This document shows, in pieces, positions 10,301 through 18,148 of a DNA stretch of 64,000 nucleotides. The position numbers were made by a program, and so were the translations under genes. The notes beneath the pieces were generated by a model. It did no database searches. It was given only the letters and a program-made list of their open reading frames with translations, and had not been told where the DNA came from. Source of the DNA: Posidoniimonas polymericola (lineage in GTDB: Bacteria > Planctomycetota > Planctomycetia > Pirellulales > Lacipirellulaceae); NCBI RefSeq assembly GCF_007859935.1, contig NZ_SJPO01000003.1, forward strand, positions 330,827 through 394,826. The letters are read 5' to 3'. The stretch's first letter is position 1. Each line of letters starts with the position of its first letter.

Positions 10301-10895
10301 GCACATCAAGGCCCGCACGCTGCTGAACGGCGAGTGGAGCGCCCTCACCGAGGCGACCTTCGTCGTGCCGAGCGCTGACTTCGACAACAACGGCGTCGTG
10401 AACGGGGCGGACTTCCTGGCGTGGCAGCTCGGCATCGGCGCCCCGGCCGCCACGCCCGCCGACGGCGACGCCGACCTCGACGGCCAGGTCAACGCCGTCG
10501 ACCTGGCGGTGTGGCAGACACAGGCCGGCGAGTCGCTCCCGCCGGGCGCCGCTTCGCTCGGCGAGTCGGCTCCCGAGGCAGTCGTCGGGCAGCCGCTGGC
10601 GTTCGCCGTGCTGGCGGCGCCGACCTCAGACGCCATCCCCACCGGGCAGGCCTCCTCGACAATCGAAGCGAGCACCGCTGCGTCCGTCGACTATGCGGAC
10701 GAGCTCGAGCTCGATCAGCTCCGCCCGAAGCGTCCGTCCGCGCGGCCGGCGTCGGTCGCTGTGCGGACCACGAGCACTCCCGAGGCGGTCGACGACGCGT
10801 TCGCCGACTGGCAGAGAGAACGGGCAACGCCCAGACCAGTCGGGCGCCCCGTGCACAGCCCCGCCAAGCTGCGGCTAGGGGGACGCGATGTATAA
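7326..10895 (+). CDS. Exported CotH-like multidomain protein (lamin-tail, chitobiase-C, CotH kinase, dockerin-like)
   Basis: This protein has 1189 residues from the ATG at 7326, which gives a short basic tail before FEQLESRCLMAAD, a variant LEPR-XLL signature. A lamin-tail domain follows (VISEFLASNSGGLEDGDGDS, residues 25-130), then a jelly-roll-like region, then a chitobiase/FN3-associated segment (IVYTTDGSAPTVDTQ, about 390). The CotH kinase region runs from about 540 to 900, with LRIHGAASRSLSLKNG, LYVNGQYWGLYNPSER and NNDWPDRNWYASRR followed by FKFVAWDSEISL. A second chitobiase-like repeat (YYTTDGADPRL) precedes a dockerin-like pair (DFDNNGVVNGADFLAW, DADLDGQVNAVDLAVW). CotH proteins are atypical kinases that phosphorylate other proteins. 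An extracytoplasmic role is inferred from the sorting signature. The stop overlaps the next start by 8 bp. Confidence 0.85.
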   Translation: MSRGRRRFSSSQVRFEQLESRCLMAADVVISEFLASNSGGLEDGDGDSSDWVELYNTTSGPIDLGGYYLTDDSGELTKWSFPSGATIGANSTLVVFASDKDAAGPAGELHTNFKLSAGGEYLGLVAPDGVSVLHDYAPEFPSQETNISYGLSMSSTELTLVDDQSPMRYLVPTSGAVDSVWRDPAFDDSGWTLATAGLGYENSPGSSTSYASLIDASVPSGVRSAYTRFEFAVADPDAVDSLRLGMIYDDGFVAYLNGVPIASANAPASPAWNSTAGSIFRGDEVVLADYVEFDVSAHADLLSASGNVLAIHALNQSSSSDMLMVPRLVGASSDLVEPLEEGVFATPTPGAANGAVFAGIVADTKFSVDRGFYEAPVTVEITSATPGAMIVYTTDGSAPTVDTQHNITNGVLYTGGLTLSQTTNLRAAAFKQGMIATNVDTQTYFFVADIVQQTYSSALASGLPSWWGSRPADYGLDPDVIGPGDLYRGIYAAQIESSLLAIPSVSLTLDSDDFFGPGGIYSNPTATGVQWERAVSAEVVDPTGEISLQVDAGLRIHGAASRSLSLKNGLRLLFKSEYGDSKLDYPFFGAGVDSFDTIVLRPHFNDGWGWDGALGDPLYTRDQWFRDTQAAMGHESSRGNLMHLYVNGQYWGLYNPSERPDDSWSAETYGGEKDEYDVMVADGVHSGTGDAYQTMLSLAGAVLNGSTDEARYAAYQQLQGNLPNGMNDPAAEDYLDVVNYIDYMILCHYGGNNDWPDRNWYASRRQGEESEGFKFVAWDSEISLALSDRTSLFENNLAQTVGAAEAYGILRNYEEFRLQFADRIHEHLYNGGALYVNPASPTYDPAHPEDNVPAARFAGIAEQVGQAIVAESARWGDQHVSTPRTKNNDWQPSLDYMLDEYFRDRHGIVLAQWRQRDLYPDADAPELLIGGARQHGGTIAAGDLLGFQDPNANQSGTIYYTTDGADPRLVGGAVNAASASVFTGSVALSADTHIKARTLLNGEWSALTEATFVVPSADFDNNGVVNGADFLAWQLGIGAPAATPADGDADLDGQVNAVDLAVWQTQAGESLPPGAASLGESAPEAVVGQPLAFAVLAAPTSDAIPTGQASSTIEASTAASVDYADELELDQLRPKRPSARPASVAVRTTSTPEAVDDAFADWQRERATPRPVGRPVHSPAKLRLGGRDV

Positions 10896-11715
10896 GCAGG
10901 TAAGTCTTGTAGCGATCGCCGCTCTGCTGATGTTCGCGACCGCGGCGCGTGCCGACACGGTCTCGATTGACCTGGAGTACAACAACGCCGCACTCGAGTG
11001 GCAGCTGTTCGCCCAGGTGCTCGACACGGGCGGCGGGGCCGACGGCGGCAACGGCCTGGCCGCGGTCCGGGCGCTGGTCGACAACATCGACTACGCCTCG
11101 ACGACAATCGCCAGCGGCATCGGCGCGGTGAGCGTGCTGGACCCAGGCGGGCAGTTCGAGCGGCCCGCCGTGCTGCCGACCGTCGGCGGCACGCTCGACA
11201 TCATCTACGGCCAGGACCCGACGAACCCGGGAGCGATTGTCACGGGCGTCGGCGTTGGGGGCCGCTGGCTGATTGCGAGCGGCGGGTTCGCCTCGCCCGC
11301 GGCGCCACCGGCATTTGGCGACGACGACTTTGGGCAGACGACCAACGGCAACTTCCTGAACGCCGCCAGCGGCGGGGCCGGACCCGCCTCGCGGTGGGAT
11401 GGCGTCACGCTCAGAGTGCTTGACGTCACGCCCGCTGGGCTGCCGGGCGACTACAACGACGACGGCCTGGTCGACGCAGCGGACTACGCTGCCTGGCGGA
11501 CGGCGGTCGGCCAGCCGGCCGGCTCGCTGCCGAACGACTACAGCGGGACCACGATTGGCGCCGGGCAATTGGCCGCGTGGAAGGCCAACTACGGCGCAAC
11601 GATGACGCAGGCCAGCGCCGCTGTGGCGGCGCCCGAGCCTGCTTGCCTGTCGATCGTGTTCGTGGGCCTCGTGGCGGTCGCTGCTAGACGGTCGCCGCGG
11701 CGGCTTCCTTCATGA
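10888..11715 (+). CDS. Secreted PEP-CTERM protein with dockerin-like module
   Basis: This 275-residue protein has a signal peptide (residues 1-22, ending AARAD). The middle is a beta-rich region of unknown function. A dockerin-like calcium loop reads GDYNDDGLVDAADYAAWR near 188-205, and a degenerate second half reads LAAWKANYGAT. The C-terminus APEPACLSIVFVGLVAVAARR is a PEP-CTERM sorting tail: a PEP-like motif, a hydrophobic stretch and basic residues. The start overlaps the end of the CotH-like gene by 8 bp, after a purine-rich GGGGGA site, so the two are probably co-translated. The 3' end overlaps the convergent globin gene by 32 bp. Confidence 0.85.
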   Translation: MYKQVSLVAIAALLMFATAARADTVSIDLEYNNAALEWQLFAQVLDTGGGADGGNGLAAVRALVDNIDYASTTIASGIGAVSVLDPGGQFERPAVLPTVGGTLDIIYGQDPTNPGAIVTGVGVGGRWLIASGGFASPAAPPAFGDDDFGQTTNGNFLNAASGGAGPASRWDGVTLRVLDVTPAGLPGDYNDDGLVDAADYAAWRTAVGQPAGSLPNDYSGTTIGAGQLAAWKANYGATMTQASAAVAAPEPACLSIVFVGLVAVAARRSPRRLPS

Positions 11716-12097
11716 CGGTCGCCAGGGTGACGTAGGTCTCGGTCCAGGCCTGTCGGACCTCGGGGGTGAAGTCTTCGCCGAGGCCCTGCTTGAGGGTCCA
11801 CAGCAGCGCCTCGCCGACGGTGTCGTAGTGCGCGGGCTCGACTTGGTAGTCGAGGTGCCGCACACCGAGCTGCTCGACGGCGGGGACAATCGCGTCGAGC
11901 TTCGGCAGCCCGTTCACCGCGACGCTGATCATCTGCATCAGCTTCTGGCCCTGGCCCTTGATGTCCGACTTGAACAACGGCCGCACCTCGGGTGCAATCT
12001 CGAACAGCCGCCCGTAGAACAGCTCGGCGACTTGATCGGCGCTCGGCGCCACCTTGGCCCAGCTGTCTTGGACAAGGGCGATCTGAGTGGGGGTCAT
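11684..12097 (-). CDS. Single-domain bacterial haemoglobin
   Basis: This 137-residue globin resembles Vitreoscilla haemoglobin and the globin domain of flavohaemoglobins. It begins MTPTQIALVQDSWAKVAP, typical of the A helix. Gln in KGQGQKLMQMI fits the distal E7 position, and the proximal F8 His fits LGVRHLDYQVEPAHY. The C-terminal part VGEALLWTLKQGLGEDFTPEV is highly conserved in the family. There is no reductase domain. The start at 12097 was chosen because the upstream extension in frame has no globin character. It would bind O2 or NO in the cytosol; NO detoxification is possible, but no partner reductase is nearby. Confidence 0.92.
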   Translation of the reverse strand: MTPTQIALVQDSWAKVAPSADQVAELFYGRLFEIAPEVRPLFKSDIKGQGQKLMQMISVAVNGLPKLDAIVPAVEQLGVRHLDYQVEPAHYDTVGEALLWTLKQGLGEDFTPEVRQAWTETYVTLATVMKEAAAATV

Positions 12098-12470
12098 GGT
12101 TATCCTGCTTTTGGGTGCCTGTACGGGGCAGAGCGAGCGTCCGCCCTGCATGCTGGTATAGGTCGCATCTCGACCACCAGGGGCACGCGGCGCCCACCGT
12201 GACGGCAAACCCGTTCCGCTGGGATCGGAAGCGCCGGTTGCGCGGCGGAGTTTAGCCGCGGCCGGCAGCGAGCCGGAAGCCGCGGTCGGCGGCGCTTCTT
12301 GAGGCGCCAGAGCAGGGGCGCCTTCGATCTTCTACCCGCCGGGGGCCCGCGGGCTGTGATTCGTTGCGGGTGGTATGCAATCGTGTCGTGGGGGGGCGAT
12401 AATCAGGGGCGGCGCGGCAACGCAGCAGCGGACCGGCCCCGCCACGCCCACTTCCCTCAGGAGACATGGG
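12098..12470. other. Divergent promoter region, globin / GH-A gene
   Basis: About 370 nt separate two divergent genes. No convincing protein lies here. A good ribosome-binding site (CAGGAG) sits just before the GH-A gene start at 12471. The 12210-12310 part is rich in short G/C palindromes, with no clear motif. Confidence 0.5.
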
Positions 12471-15400
12471 ATGCACGCACGCCTGGTCGATGCTTTGAGA
12501 AGCTGGCTGCTGGCCGCCTTGGCGGCAGGCGCGGTGGCGAGCGCCGCGGAGCCGACCCTCCTGATCGACCCAGCGCGTCCTACGGGCGGGTGGAGCTTCG
12601 ACAACGGCCGCGAGTTCCCCGGCGCGGTCGGCAGCCTGGAACTCACGGAGCGGGGGACGCTCGACCTGCACTTCAATTTTACCGGCGGCGGCGCCTACGT
12701 GCAGGCCGCCACCGGGCTGCCGAGCAAGCCGGTGGAATCGGTTGCGTTCGAGATCAAGGCGCCCGCCGGCGTCGAGAAGGTAACGCTGCGACTCATCGAT
12801 GAGACGAGCCAGTGCCACCAGCTCGACCTGCGGATCGAGGGGCACGGCGAATGGCAGCGGGTTAGATTTCCAATCGACGAGTTCTTCGCGTCGATGCGCG
12901 CGGGCGCACCGCTCGACATCATCCAGCGGTACGAGAAGTGGGGCGGCGCCAACGACGGCCGCTGGCACCAGCCGGGCCGCACGCTGGTGGTCCTGGTGGG
13001 ACGCGGCGAGGCGCCGTCGGGCGTGGTCTCGCTGCGGGGCGTCACGATGCGGCCGGCGCCGCCAACCGTCGAGATCCAGTCGGAGCTCGACCTCATCGGC
13101 CCCGTGGGCGACAGGGCAGGGTGGCGGCTGACTCTTGGGCCGGAGTACCCCGGCGCGAAGGGCTCGCTCGACCCGTTGCCCTCTGCGTCCGGCAAGCACG
13201 GCCTGGCCCTCGAGGCCGATCTGTCGGGCGGCGGCCGCTACGTCGGCGCCGAGTGCGACCTCGGCGTCCTCAACGCCATCGACAGCGGCCCGATTGAGCT
13301 GGAGGTCCGTTCCGAGGAGGTCCACGCGCTGACCGTCCGGCTGGTCGACGCCACCGGGCAGACACACCAGCGACGGGGCTTCAATTTCCAGGCCAACGGC
13401 GAGTGGCAGACGCTCACCATCGACCCGCAGGTGTTCGTTAACGGCGAGCACTGGGCCGGCGCCAACGACGGGCAGTGGCACGGGCCGCTCAAGACCGTGG
13501 TGCTGATGCTGAACGCCGGATCGTCCGACGCCAAGTCGATGCGGCTCGAGGTCGGCGGCGCGGCGATGCGGGTCACTGCCGAGGCGACCGTTTCGGAGCA
13601 GGCCTGGAACGCGGACTTCGCGGCGGCCGAGCCGCTGCAGGGCTGGAGCACCCACGGCGACGTCCAGACGGCCGACGCGCGGCTGCGGCTGACGCGTTCG
13701 CTTGACCAGATCAGCCAGCCGACGACCGCCGCCGGACCCGGGTTCGAGGTGAACGCCGGCGTCTGGCAGGTCGGCGTCCAGTGGCGGTCGGCGCTCGAGT
13801 CGCCCGACAACTCGTACCACGGGGCGGCGTCGCTGGAGGTGTTTGACCGCCGGGGTGACCTTATCGAGAGCTTCCCCATCGGGATCGTGTACGGTGAGGC
13901 CGACTGGCGCCGCGCCGAGCAGCACGTCACCCTGCCGCGGGCGGCGGCGAGTGCTCGCTTTGTGGCTTCGCTCCAGAAGACGCACGGCGAGGTGCAGATT
14001 GACGAGCTCTCCGCCCGGCGGCTCGAGGTGCAGCCCGCGCGGCAGACCATCGAGAGCGTGCGGATTGCGTCGGCGGCGCTCGGCAACCTGTTCTACCCCG
14101 GCGACCCGGTCGAGTTCCAAGTCGAGGTCCGCGTCAATGCGGCGTTGGCCGACGACGACCAGCGGCTGCGGTGGGTGGTCAAGGACTACCGCGGCGCCGA
14201 GCAGACCGAGTGGGGCGAGACGCGACTCGAAGCGTCTGGCGCCGCGGACGCGTACCGCGCGACGGTCCGCGTGCCGATGAAGCGTCTGCACACCGGGCAG
14301 TTCTACGAATTGCACGTCGCGGCGCCGCAGGGCGTCGCGAGCCCGGTCGAGGAGTACTCCGGGTTTGCTGTGCTGCCGAAGGCGGCGGCCAAGGCGTTTG
14401 CGCCCGAGCAGATCCCGTTCACCATCCGCAACTGGGACGGCCGCATCGGTGACTACGTGCGGCTGGCCGACCGGCTCGGCCTGCGGGTGATCGGGCTGTG
14501 GGGCGGCTGGTCGAGCAAGCCTCCGCACGAGCCGCACCTGAACTCGGTCGAGCTGTGCGAGGAGCTCGGCGCCAAGTGGGCCACCGGCACGCCCGCCGCG
14601 AGCATCGAACGCAGCGGCTTCGAAGAGTACTCGCCCGAGGCGTTGCGGCAGGGGATGACCAACTTTCTGGAGGCTTACGCCGACCGTGGGCTGGCGATGA
14701 TATGGCAGGGCAACGAGCCCCACGGCAAGGGCCAGAAGGTGCTCGACAACGTCCGTGCGTACCAGGCGATCTACGAGTCCGCCAAGGCGTTCGACCCGGC
14801 GATCGAGGTGGTCGGCACCTCGGTCGAGCCGAACCGCGAGTACTTCGAGGCCGGCTACTACCGCTACCTCGACTCGTACGACTTCCACATCTACGAGCAC
14901 TACGAGAACGTCCGCCGGACGATCCGCGAGTACCGCGCGCTGATGGAGGAGTTCGACGCGATCAAGCCGATCCACTCGTCGGAGCTCGGACTCAACAGCC
15001 AAGGTATCGCCCGCTCGGTGGTCGCGTCGGAGCTGATCAAGAAGTGCACGGTGTTCTTCGCCGAGGGGGGCGCGACCGTCAGCTGGTTTACCATCCTCTA
15101 CCCGGACCCCAAGGGCCAGGCCCGCGGCCGGTTTGGCGACGCCCACTGCGTGTTCGACTGCAAGCACAGCAACTACAACGCCCGGCTCGACGCGGTCGCC
15201 TACTACAACATGATCAATGGCCTGTTGGACAAACGATTTGTCGCCGAGCGCAGCCACGACTCCGCCGTGCAGGCGTTCCTGTTCAAGCAGGGTGACGACT
15301 GCCTGCAGGTGCTGTGGAGCGACGACCGGCCGGTCGACCACCTGCTGGCGGTCCCCACCGGCGTCAAAGTCACCGCGGTCCGCCTCGACGGCCGCCGCTC

Positions 15401-15494
15401 GCTGGTAGACGCGGTCGACGGGCGTCGCCTGGTGACGGTCTCTAAGGAGCCAGTGCTGCTGCTGTACCGCGGCGATCAGGCCGATCTCGATTAG
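12471..15494 (+). CDS. Secreted clan GH-A glycoside hydrolase with duplicated binding-like domains
   Basis: This 1007-residue protein has a signal peptide (1-29, ending AVASAAEP). Two related beta domains follow, about residues 30-190 and 200-375. Both contain a PGAxGSL motif, a GGG(A/R)YV motif, (L/V)RL(I/V)D(E/A)T and (G/A)GANDG(R/Q)WH, so the pair arose by duplication. A third beta region precedes a TIM-barrel from about 640. IWQGNEPHGKG puts the likely acid/base Glu near 749, and IHSSELGLNSQ puts the likely nucleophile near 838, an arrangement typical of clan GH-A (GH5/GH39-like). The substrate is unknown; the duplicated domains may bind carbohydrate. The start at 12471 was chosen for its ribosome-binding site and signal peptide. 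Confidence 0.8.
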   Translation: MHARLVDALRSWLLAALAAGAVASAAEPTLLIDPARPTGGWSFDNGREFPGAVGSLELTERGTLDLHFNFTGGGAYVQAATGLPSKPVESVAFEIKAPAGVEKVTLRLIDETSQCHQLDLRIEGHGEWQRVRFPIDEFFASMRAGAPLDIIQRYEKWGGANDGRWHQPGRTLVVLVGRGEAPSGVVSLRGVTMRPAPPTVEIQSELDLIGPVGDRAGWRLTLGPEYPGAKGSLDPLPSASGKHGLALEADLSGGGRYVGAECDLGVLNAIDSGPIELEVRSEEVHALTVRLVDATGQTHQRRGFNFQANGEWQTLTIDPQVFVNGEHWAGANDGQWHGPLKTVVLMLNAGSSDAKSMRLEVGGAAMRVTAEATVSEQAWNADFAAAEPLQGWSTHGDVQTADARLRLTRSLDQISQPTTAAGPGFEVNAGVWQVGVQWRSALESPDNSYHGAASLEVFDRRGDLIESFPIGIVYGEADWRRAEQHVTLPRAAASARFVASLQKTHGEVQIDELSARRLEVQPARQTIESVRIASAALGNLFYPGDPVEFQVEVRVNAALADDDQRLRWVVKDYRGAEQTEWGETRLEASGAADAYRATVRVPMKRLHTGQFYELHVAAPQGVASPVEEYSGFAVLPKAAAKAFAPEQIPFTIRNWDGRIGDYVRLADRLGLRVIGLWGGWSSKPPHEPHLNSVELCEELGAKWATGTPAASIERSGFEEYSPEALRQGMTNFLEAYADRGLAMIWQGNEPHGKGQKVLDNVRAYQAIYESAKAFDPAIEVVGTSVEPNREYFEAGYYRYLDSYDFHIYEHYENVRRTIREYRALMEEFDAIKPIHSSELGLNSQGIARSVVASELIKKCTVFFAEGGATVSWFTILYPDPKGQARGRFGDAHCVFDCKHSNYNARLDAVAYYNMINGLLDKRFVAERSHDSAVQAFLFKQGDDCLQVLWSDDRPVDHLLAVPTGVKVTAVRLDGRRSLVDAVDGRRLVTVSKEPVLLLYRGDQADLD

Positions 15495-15864
15495 CCAGCG
15501 GACGTGTTGTTGATGAGGGGTCCGTGTGGCAGCTTGCCACAGGAGGCGCCGGCCTCTGCTCTCCCGGCTGCCTGGTCGACTGGGGAGGGCAGGTCCCCAG
15601 TCGCCAGGGCGGCGCGGAAGCCAGCGGAGCATTGGGACAGCAATGAAGGGGGACCCGTTCGGCCATTGCCTCCCGGACTGAAGCTGTTGATCGGCTGCCG
15701 GGTGAGCCGGCGCTCCCACCGAACCCCCAATTGCGTGGAAACGCTGCGGGGGGATTGCCGTACGAGGTCGCCAGGAGGCCAATCCGGGTGCGTGGCGTCC
15801 AACGGCCAACGAAAAAAAAGCCGGGGGCCAGGATTGCTCCCGGCCCCCGGCCAACCAATCAACG
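15495..15864. other. Hairpin-rich region between convergent genes
   Basis: No protein is supported. Three dyads are present: TGTGGCA/TGCCACA at 15525-15541, a 15-bp stem with one bulged T at 15571-15608, and the strong minus-strand terminator at 15812-15851. The first two follow the GH-A stop and may stop plus-strand transcription or protect the mRNA end, though no T tract follows them. The stretch 15610-15810 shows nothing clear. Confidence 0.55.
15812..15851 (-). terminator. Strong intrinsic terminator of the SPFH gene
   Basis: Read on the minus strand, GCCGGGGGCC (15851-15842) pairs with 15829-15820 and is followed by eight T (15819-15812). An inner 3-bp extension narrows the loop to 4 nt. 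It starts about 13 nt after the SPFH stop codon at 15865. Confidence 0.93.
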
Positions 15865-16968
15865 CTACAACAGGTTTACAACCCGGTCGGCCAGGCCCTT
15901 CTCGCCCAGCACGACGTTCAGCTTCCCGCTCGTGGCGACCCTCTCCAGGACCTCCAGCTCGCGGAGCCGCATCAGCGTCGGGTTGTCAGCCAGCAGCCGG
16001 GCGGTGTTAGCCTGGCTCCGCATGGCCGCGGTCTCCTCGCGGCGGACGATCAGGTTCGCCTCGGCCGCCTTGCGGGCCTCGGTCACCCGGTTGAGCAGGT
16101 CCTTCATGTCGCCCGGCAGGATGATGTCGCGCACCCCCGCCGAGACGACCTCCAGACCAACCTCGCCCGCCCGCTCGCGGACCTGCTCCGCGAACTCGGC
16201 CGCGACGGCGTCCTTGTCCGCCAGGATCGCGTCGAGCTCACGGGCGCCAACCAGCGCCCGCAGCGCCAGCTGCACCTCGCGGTACAGCAGCTGCCCGGCG
16301 CCGTCGCTGGCCGTGACGGCCCGCAGCGGGTCGGCCACACGGTAGTTGACCAGCGCGTTCATGCGGAGCGTCACCTTGTCGGCGGTCATGATCTCCTGAC
16401 CCGCCACGTCCAAGGACTGCTCGCGCAGGTCGACCTCGACCAGCTTCGCGTCGGCGCCGGCCCGCCACCAGGCGTAATGGCCCGGCGCGACGGTCTCGAC
16501 GTACTCGCCGTCGACGAACACCACGCCGGCGTGCGCCCGGGCGACCGCGCAGATATCGAGCACCTGCGCCGCCCGCGGCGAGCGGACGATCGCCTTGAAG
16601 TCGGCGTGCGTGAACCGCGGCTCACGCGCGTCGACCACCTCGACCCGCACCTCCTTGAAGCCGGTCCAGTACGCGTACAGGCCCGGCGGCAGGATCTGCG
16701 AGAAGCGGCCCTCGATCCACACGAGCGCGCGCTGGTGGTCCTTCAGGTCGAGCACAGCCGCGCGGTCCGCCAGCACACCGCTCTTGACGATCACGTCGAG
16801 CTGGTCGTGGACCAGCCAAGGCTCCCGCTGCGACACGACGTCCACCCGCTGCTTCAGCAGCGGGTCGAACACCCAGTGCCGTCCCGCCGGCAGCAGCCCC
16901 TGGAACTCGCCGTCCCGGAAGCACAGACCGATCTCGTAGCTTCGCACCTTAATCAACTTGAACAACAT
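15865..16968 (-). CDS. SPFH (band 7/slipin) protein with triplicated N-terminal motif
   Basis: This 367-residue protein belongs to the stomatin/prohibitin/flotillin superfamily. The core SPFH part is at residues 180-300 (VTLRMNALVNYRVADP, a helix with ELDAILADKDAVAAEF, then GLEVVSAGVRDIILPGDM and EARKAAEANLIVRREETAAM). Before it, a motif of about 28 residues occurs three times: DGEFQGLLPAGRHWVFDP (19-45), IEGRFSQILPPGLYAYW (85-112) and VDGEYVETVAPGHYAWW (152-180). There is no N-terminal membrane hairpin, unlike typical slipins, so membrane contact, if any, must be peripheral. The partner NfeD-type protease is not adjacent. A role as a membrane scaffold or oligomeric assembly is inferred from the family. 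A strong terminator follows. Confidence 0.88.
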   Translation of the reverse strand: MLFKLIKVRSYEIGLCFRDGEFQGLLPAGRHWVFDPLLKQRVDVVSQREPWLVHDQLDVIVKSGVLADRAAVLDLKDHQRALVWIEGRFSQILPPGLYAYWTGFKEVRVEVVDAREPRFTHADFKAIVRSPRAAQVLDICAVARAHAGVVFVDGEYVETVAPGHYAWWRAGADAKLVEVDLREQSLDVAGQEIMTADKVTLRMNALVNYRVADPLRAVTASDGAGQLLYREVQLALRALVGARELDAILADKDAVAAEFAEQVRERAGEVGLEVVSAGVRDIILPGDMKDLLNRVTEARKAAEANLIVRREETAAMRSQANTARLLADNPTLMRLRELEVLERVATSGKLNVVLGEKGLADRVVNLL

Positions 16969-17359
16969 GAGGTCGCGCCTCCTTTCCAGTCGAGTCGTGT
17001 CGGGTGCCGGGCCACGCAGTCGACTGCCCGCGGGGCCGGCGTTTCGGATTTGATAGGAACCGCAAGACGCCGCAACCGTTGGTCGGGTTCACCCGCGGAG
17101 AACAAAAAAACTCGGGCGGGGCGCCCCTGGCAAGATTGCCGGGCTGTGCCGGTTACGTTCGCCGACCGGCGCACTCACCGCGAAACAACAGCGAGAAACG
17201 CCTTGCACCCGATAGGTGTTCTTGTGTACACTGCCTGTCGTTTTGCTGAGCGACGCCCGTTGACCGGAGGCGGCGCCCCAGCAGAACACGGCAGACGGTA
17301 GCCGGGCCGACCCGTCGTGGGAATTCGAGTGCCGTTCACAACGTACCAGGAGCTGCGCC
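16969..17359. other. Divergent intergenic region
   Basis: This stretch lies between the SPFH gene (minus) and the small winged-helix-like gene (plus) and must contain both promoters. Short reading frames on both strands have no family-like features. Nothing else is seen. Confidence 0.5.
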
Positions 17360-17692
17360 ATGCCAGTGCCAAGCGTATCCGGTCTCCCCCTGAGTTTTCC
17401 GAGCAGCGTCGCGGTGGGCCCGCCACAGCCCGCGCCTCGCGCGCCTGCGCACGCCCGGCAGGGCAGCGTCTGGCAGCGCTGGGCGTCGCTCCGCAGCGAC
17501 ATCTTGCGCCACATCCACGCGTGCGACCAGTCGGGCAAGGCGCTGACGATTGACCAGCTCGCCGCCGACCTTGACGAGGCCCTCGGCCTGGTGGAACGCC
17601 GCACGCAAGAGCTACAGAGCCTGCGGCTGATCCGCTGCCACGAGGACCGGCGGATCGAGCTGGAACCCGGCTCGCAGCTTAAGTGCGGCTGA
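17360..17692 (+). CDS. Small protein with a winged-helix-like C-terminal half
   Basis: This 110-residue protein has a Pro/Ala-rich, probably disordered N-terminus (1-36). The second half, from about 40 to 105, reads as three helices and a beta wing: WASLRSDILRHIHAC, LTIDQLAADLDEALGLVERRTQELQSLRLI and IELEPGS. The phrase LAADLDEALGLVERRTQEL resembles the recognition-helix area of winged helix-turn-helix proteins. It may bind DNA or take part in protein contacts. A hairpin of the dispersed GCCGGC-GGAA family lies 26 nt after the stop and may end transcription. Its specific function is unknown. Confidence 0.6.
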   Translation: MPVPSVSGLPLSFPSSVAVGPPQPAPRAPAHARQGSVWQRWASLRSDILRHIHACDQSGKALTIDQLAADLDEALGLVERRTQELQSLRLIRCHEDRRIELEPGSQLKCG

Positions 17693-18148
17693 GTTGTAAG
17701 GCAGAGCGATATCAGCAGCCGCCGGCGGAAGCCGGCGGTTTGACGTTCTCACTAGCGCAGACTCGCAGGCTGCGGCTCTCGCCGGCAGTGGCGGTTTGTG
17801 TTTCGTAAGAAGAACCCTCGGGCAGCGGCGCGACGCGGCTCCTCACGCACCCGTACGCGGAGTGCTGTTTGAGCGGTCAGTTCCGCCGCGGCCGCGGCCA
17901 TCGTCGACCGGGGTCGTTGGGGCGAGCAAGCTCGCCCCCGCGGGCCACGGCTTCCGAAAGGCGTTGTCCACGGCGGGCGCGAAAGCGGTATCCACGCACT
18001 GCATAGCGCCGGTCTGCGCTGCCGCCGCGGTGGCTCAGGCCGAAACCTTAGCCGGACCGCGGGGCCGAACAGTCGGCCGCCCGCTGCCGTTGGGCTTCTC
18101 GTAGACGCGTTTGCGTCGCCACTTCTGTGGTGCAGGGTTTTCGCCTGC
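17693..18148. other. Gene-free stretch before the tRNA-like gene
   Basis: Apart from the hairpin at 17719-17738, I see no gene in these 456 nt. The open frames are Arg/Pro/Ala-rich noise. Confidence 0.5.
17719..17738 (+). repeat. Dispersed hairpin, CCGCCGGC-GGAA-GCCGGCGG
   Basis: A perfect 8-bp stem closes a GGAA tetraloop. The same hairpin with compensating changes is at 38120-38139, and shorter reverse-orientation relatives with a TTCC loop are at 38189-38204 and 41137-41152. Here it lies 26 nt after a stop codon and is followed by TTTG, so it may act as a weak terminator. Confidence 0.65.

Noticed and set aside
7353..10304. 983-codon frame antisense to the CotH-like gene
   Set aside because: Low-complexity Val/Arg/Gly/Asp translation without motifs; the plus-strand gene has many recognisable domains.
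12252..15854. 1200-codon frame antisense to the GH-A gene
   Set aside because: Composition typical of an antisense shadow; it also crosses intergenic hairpins and the terminator region.
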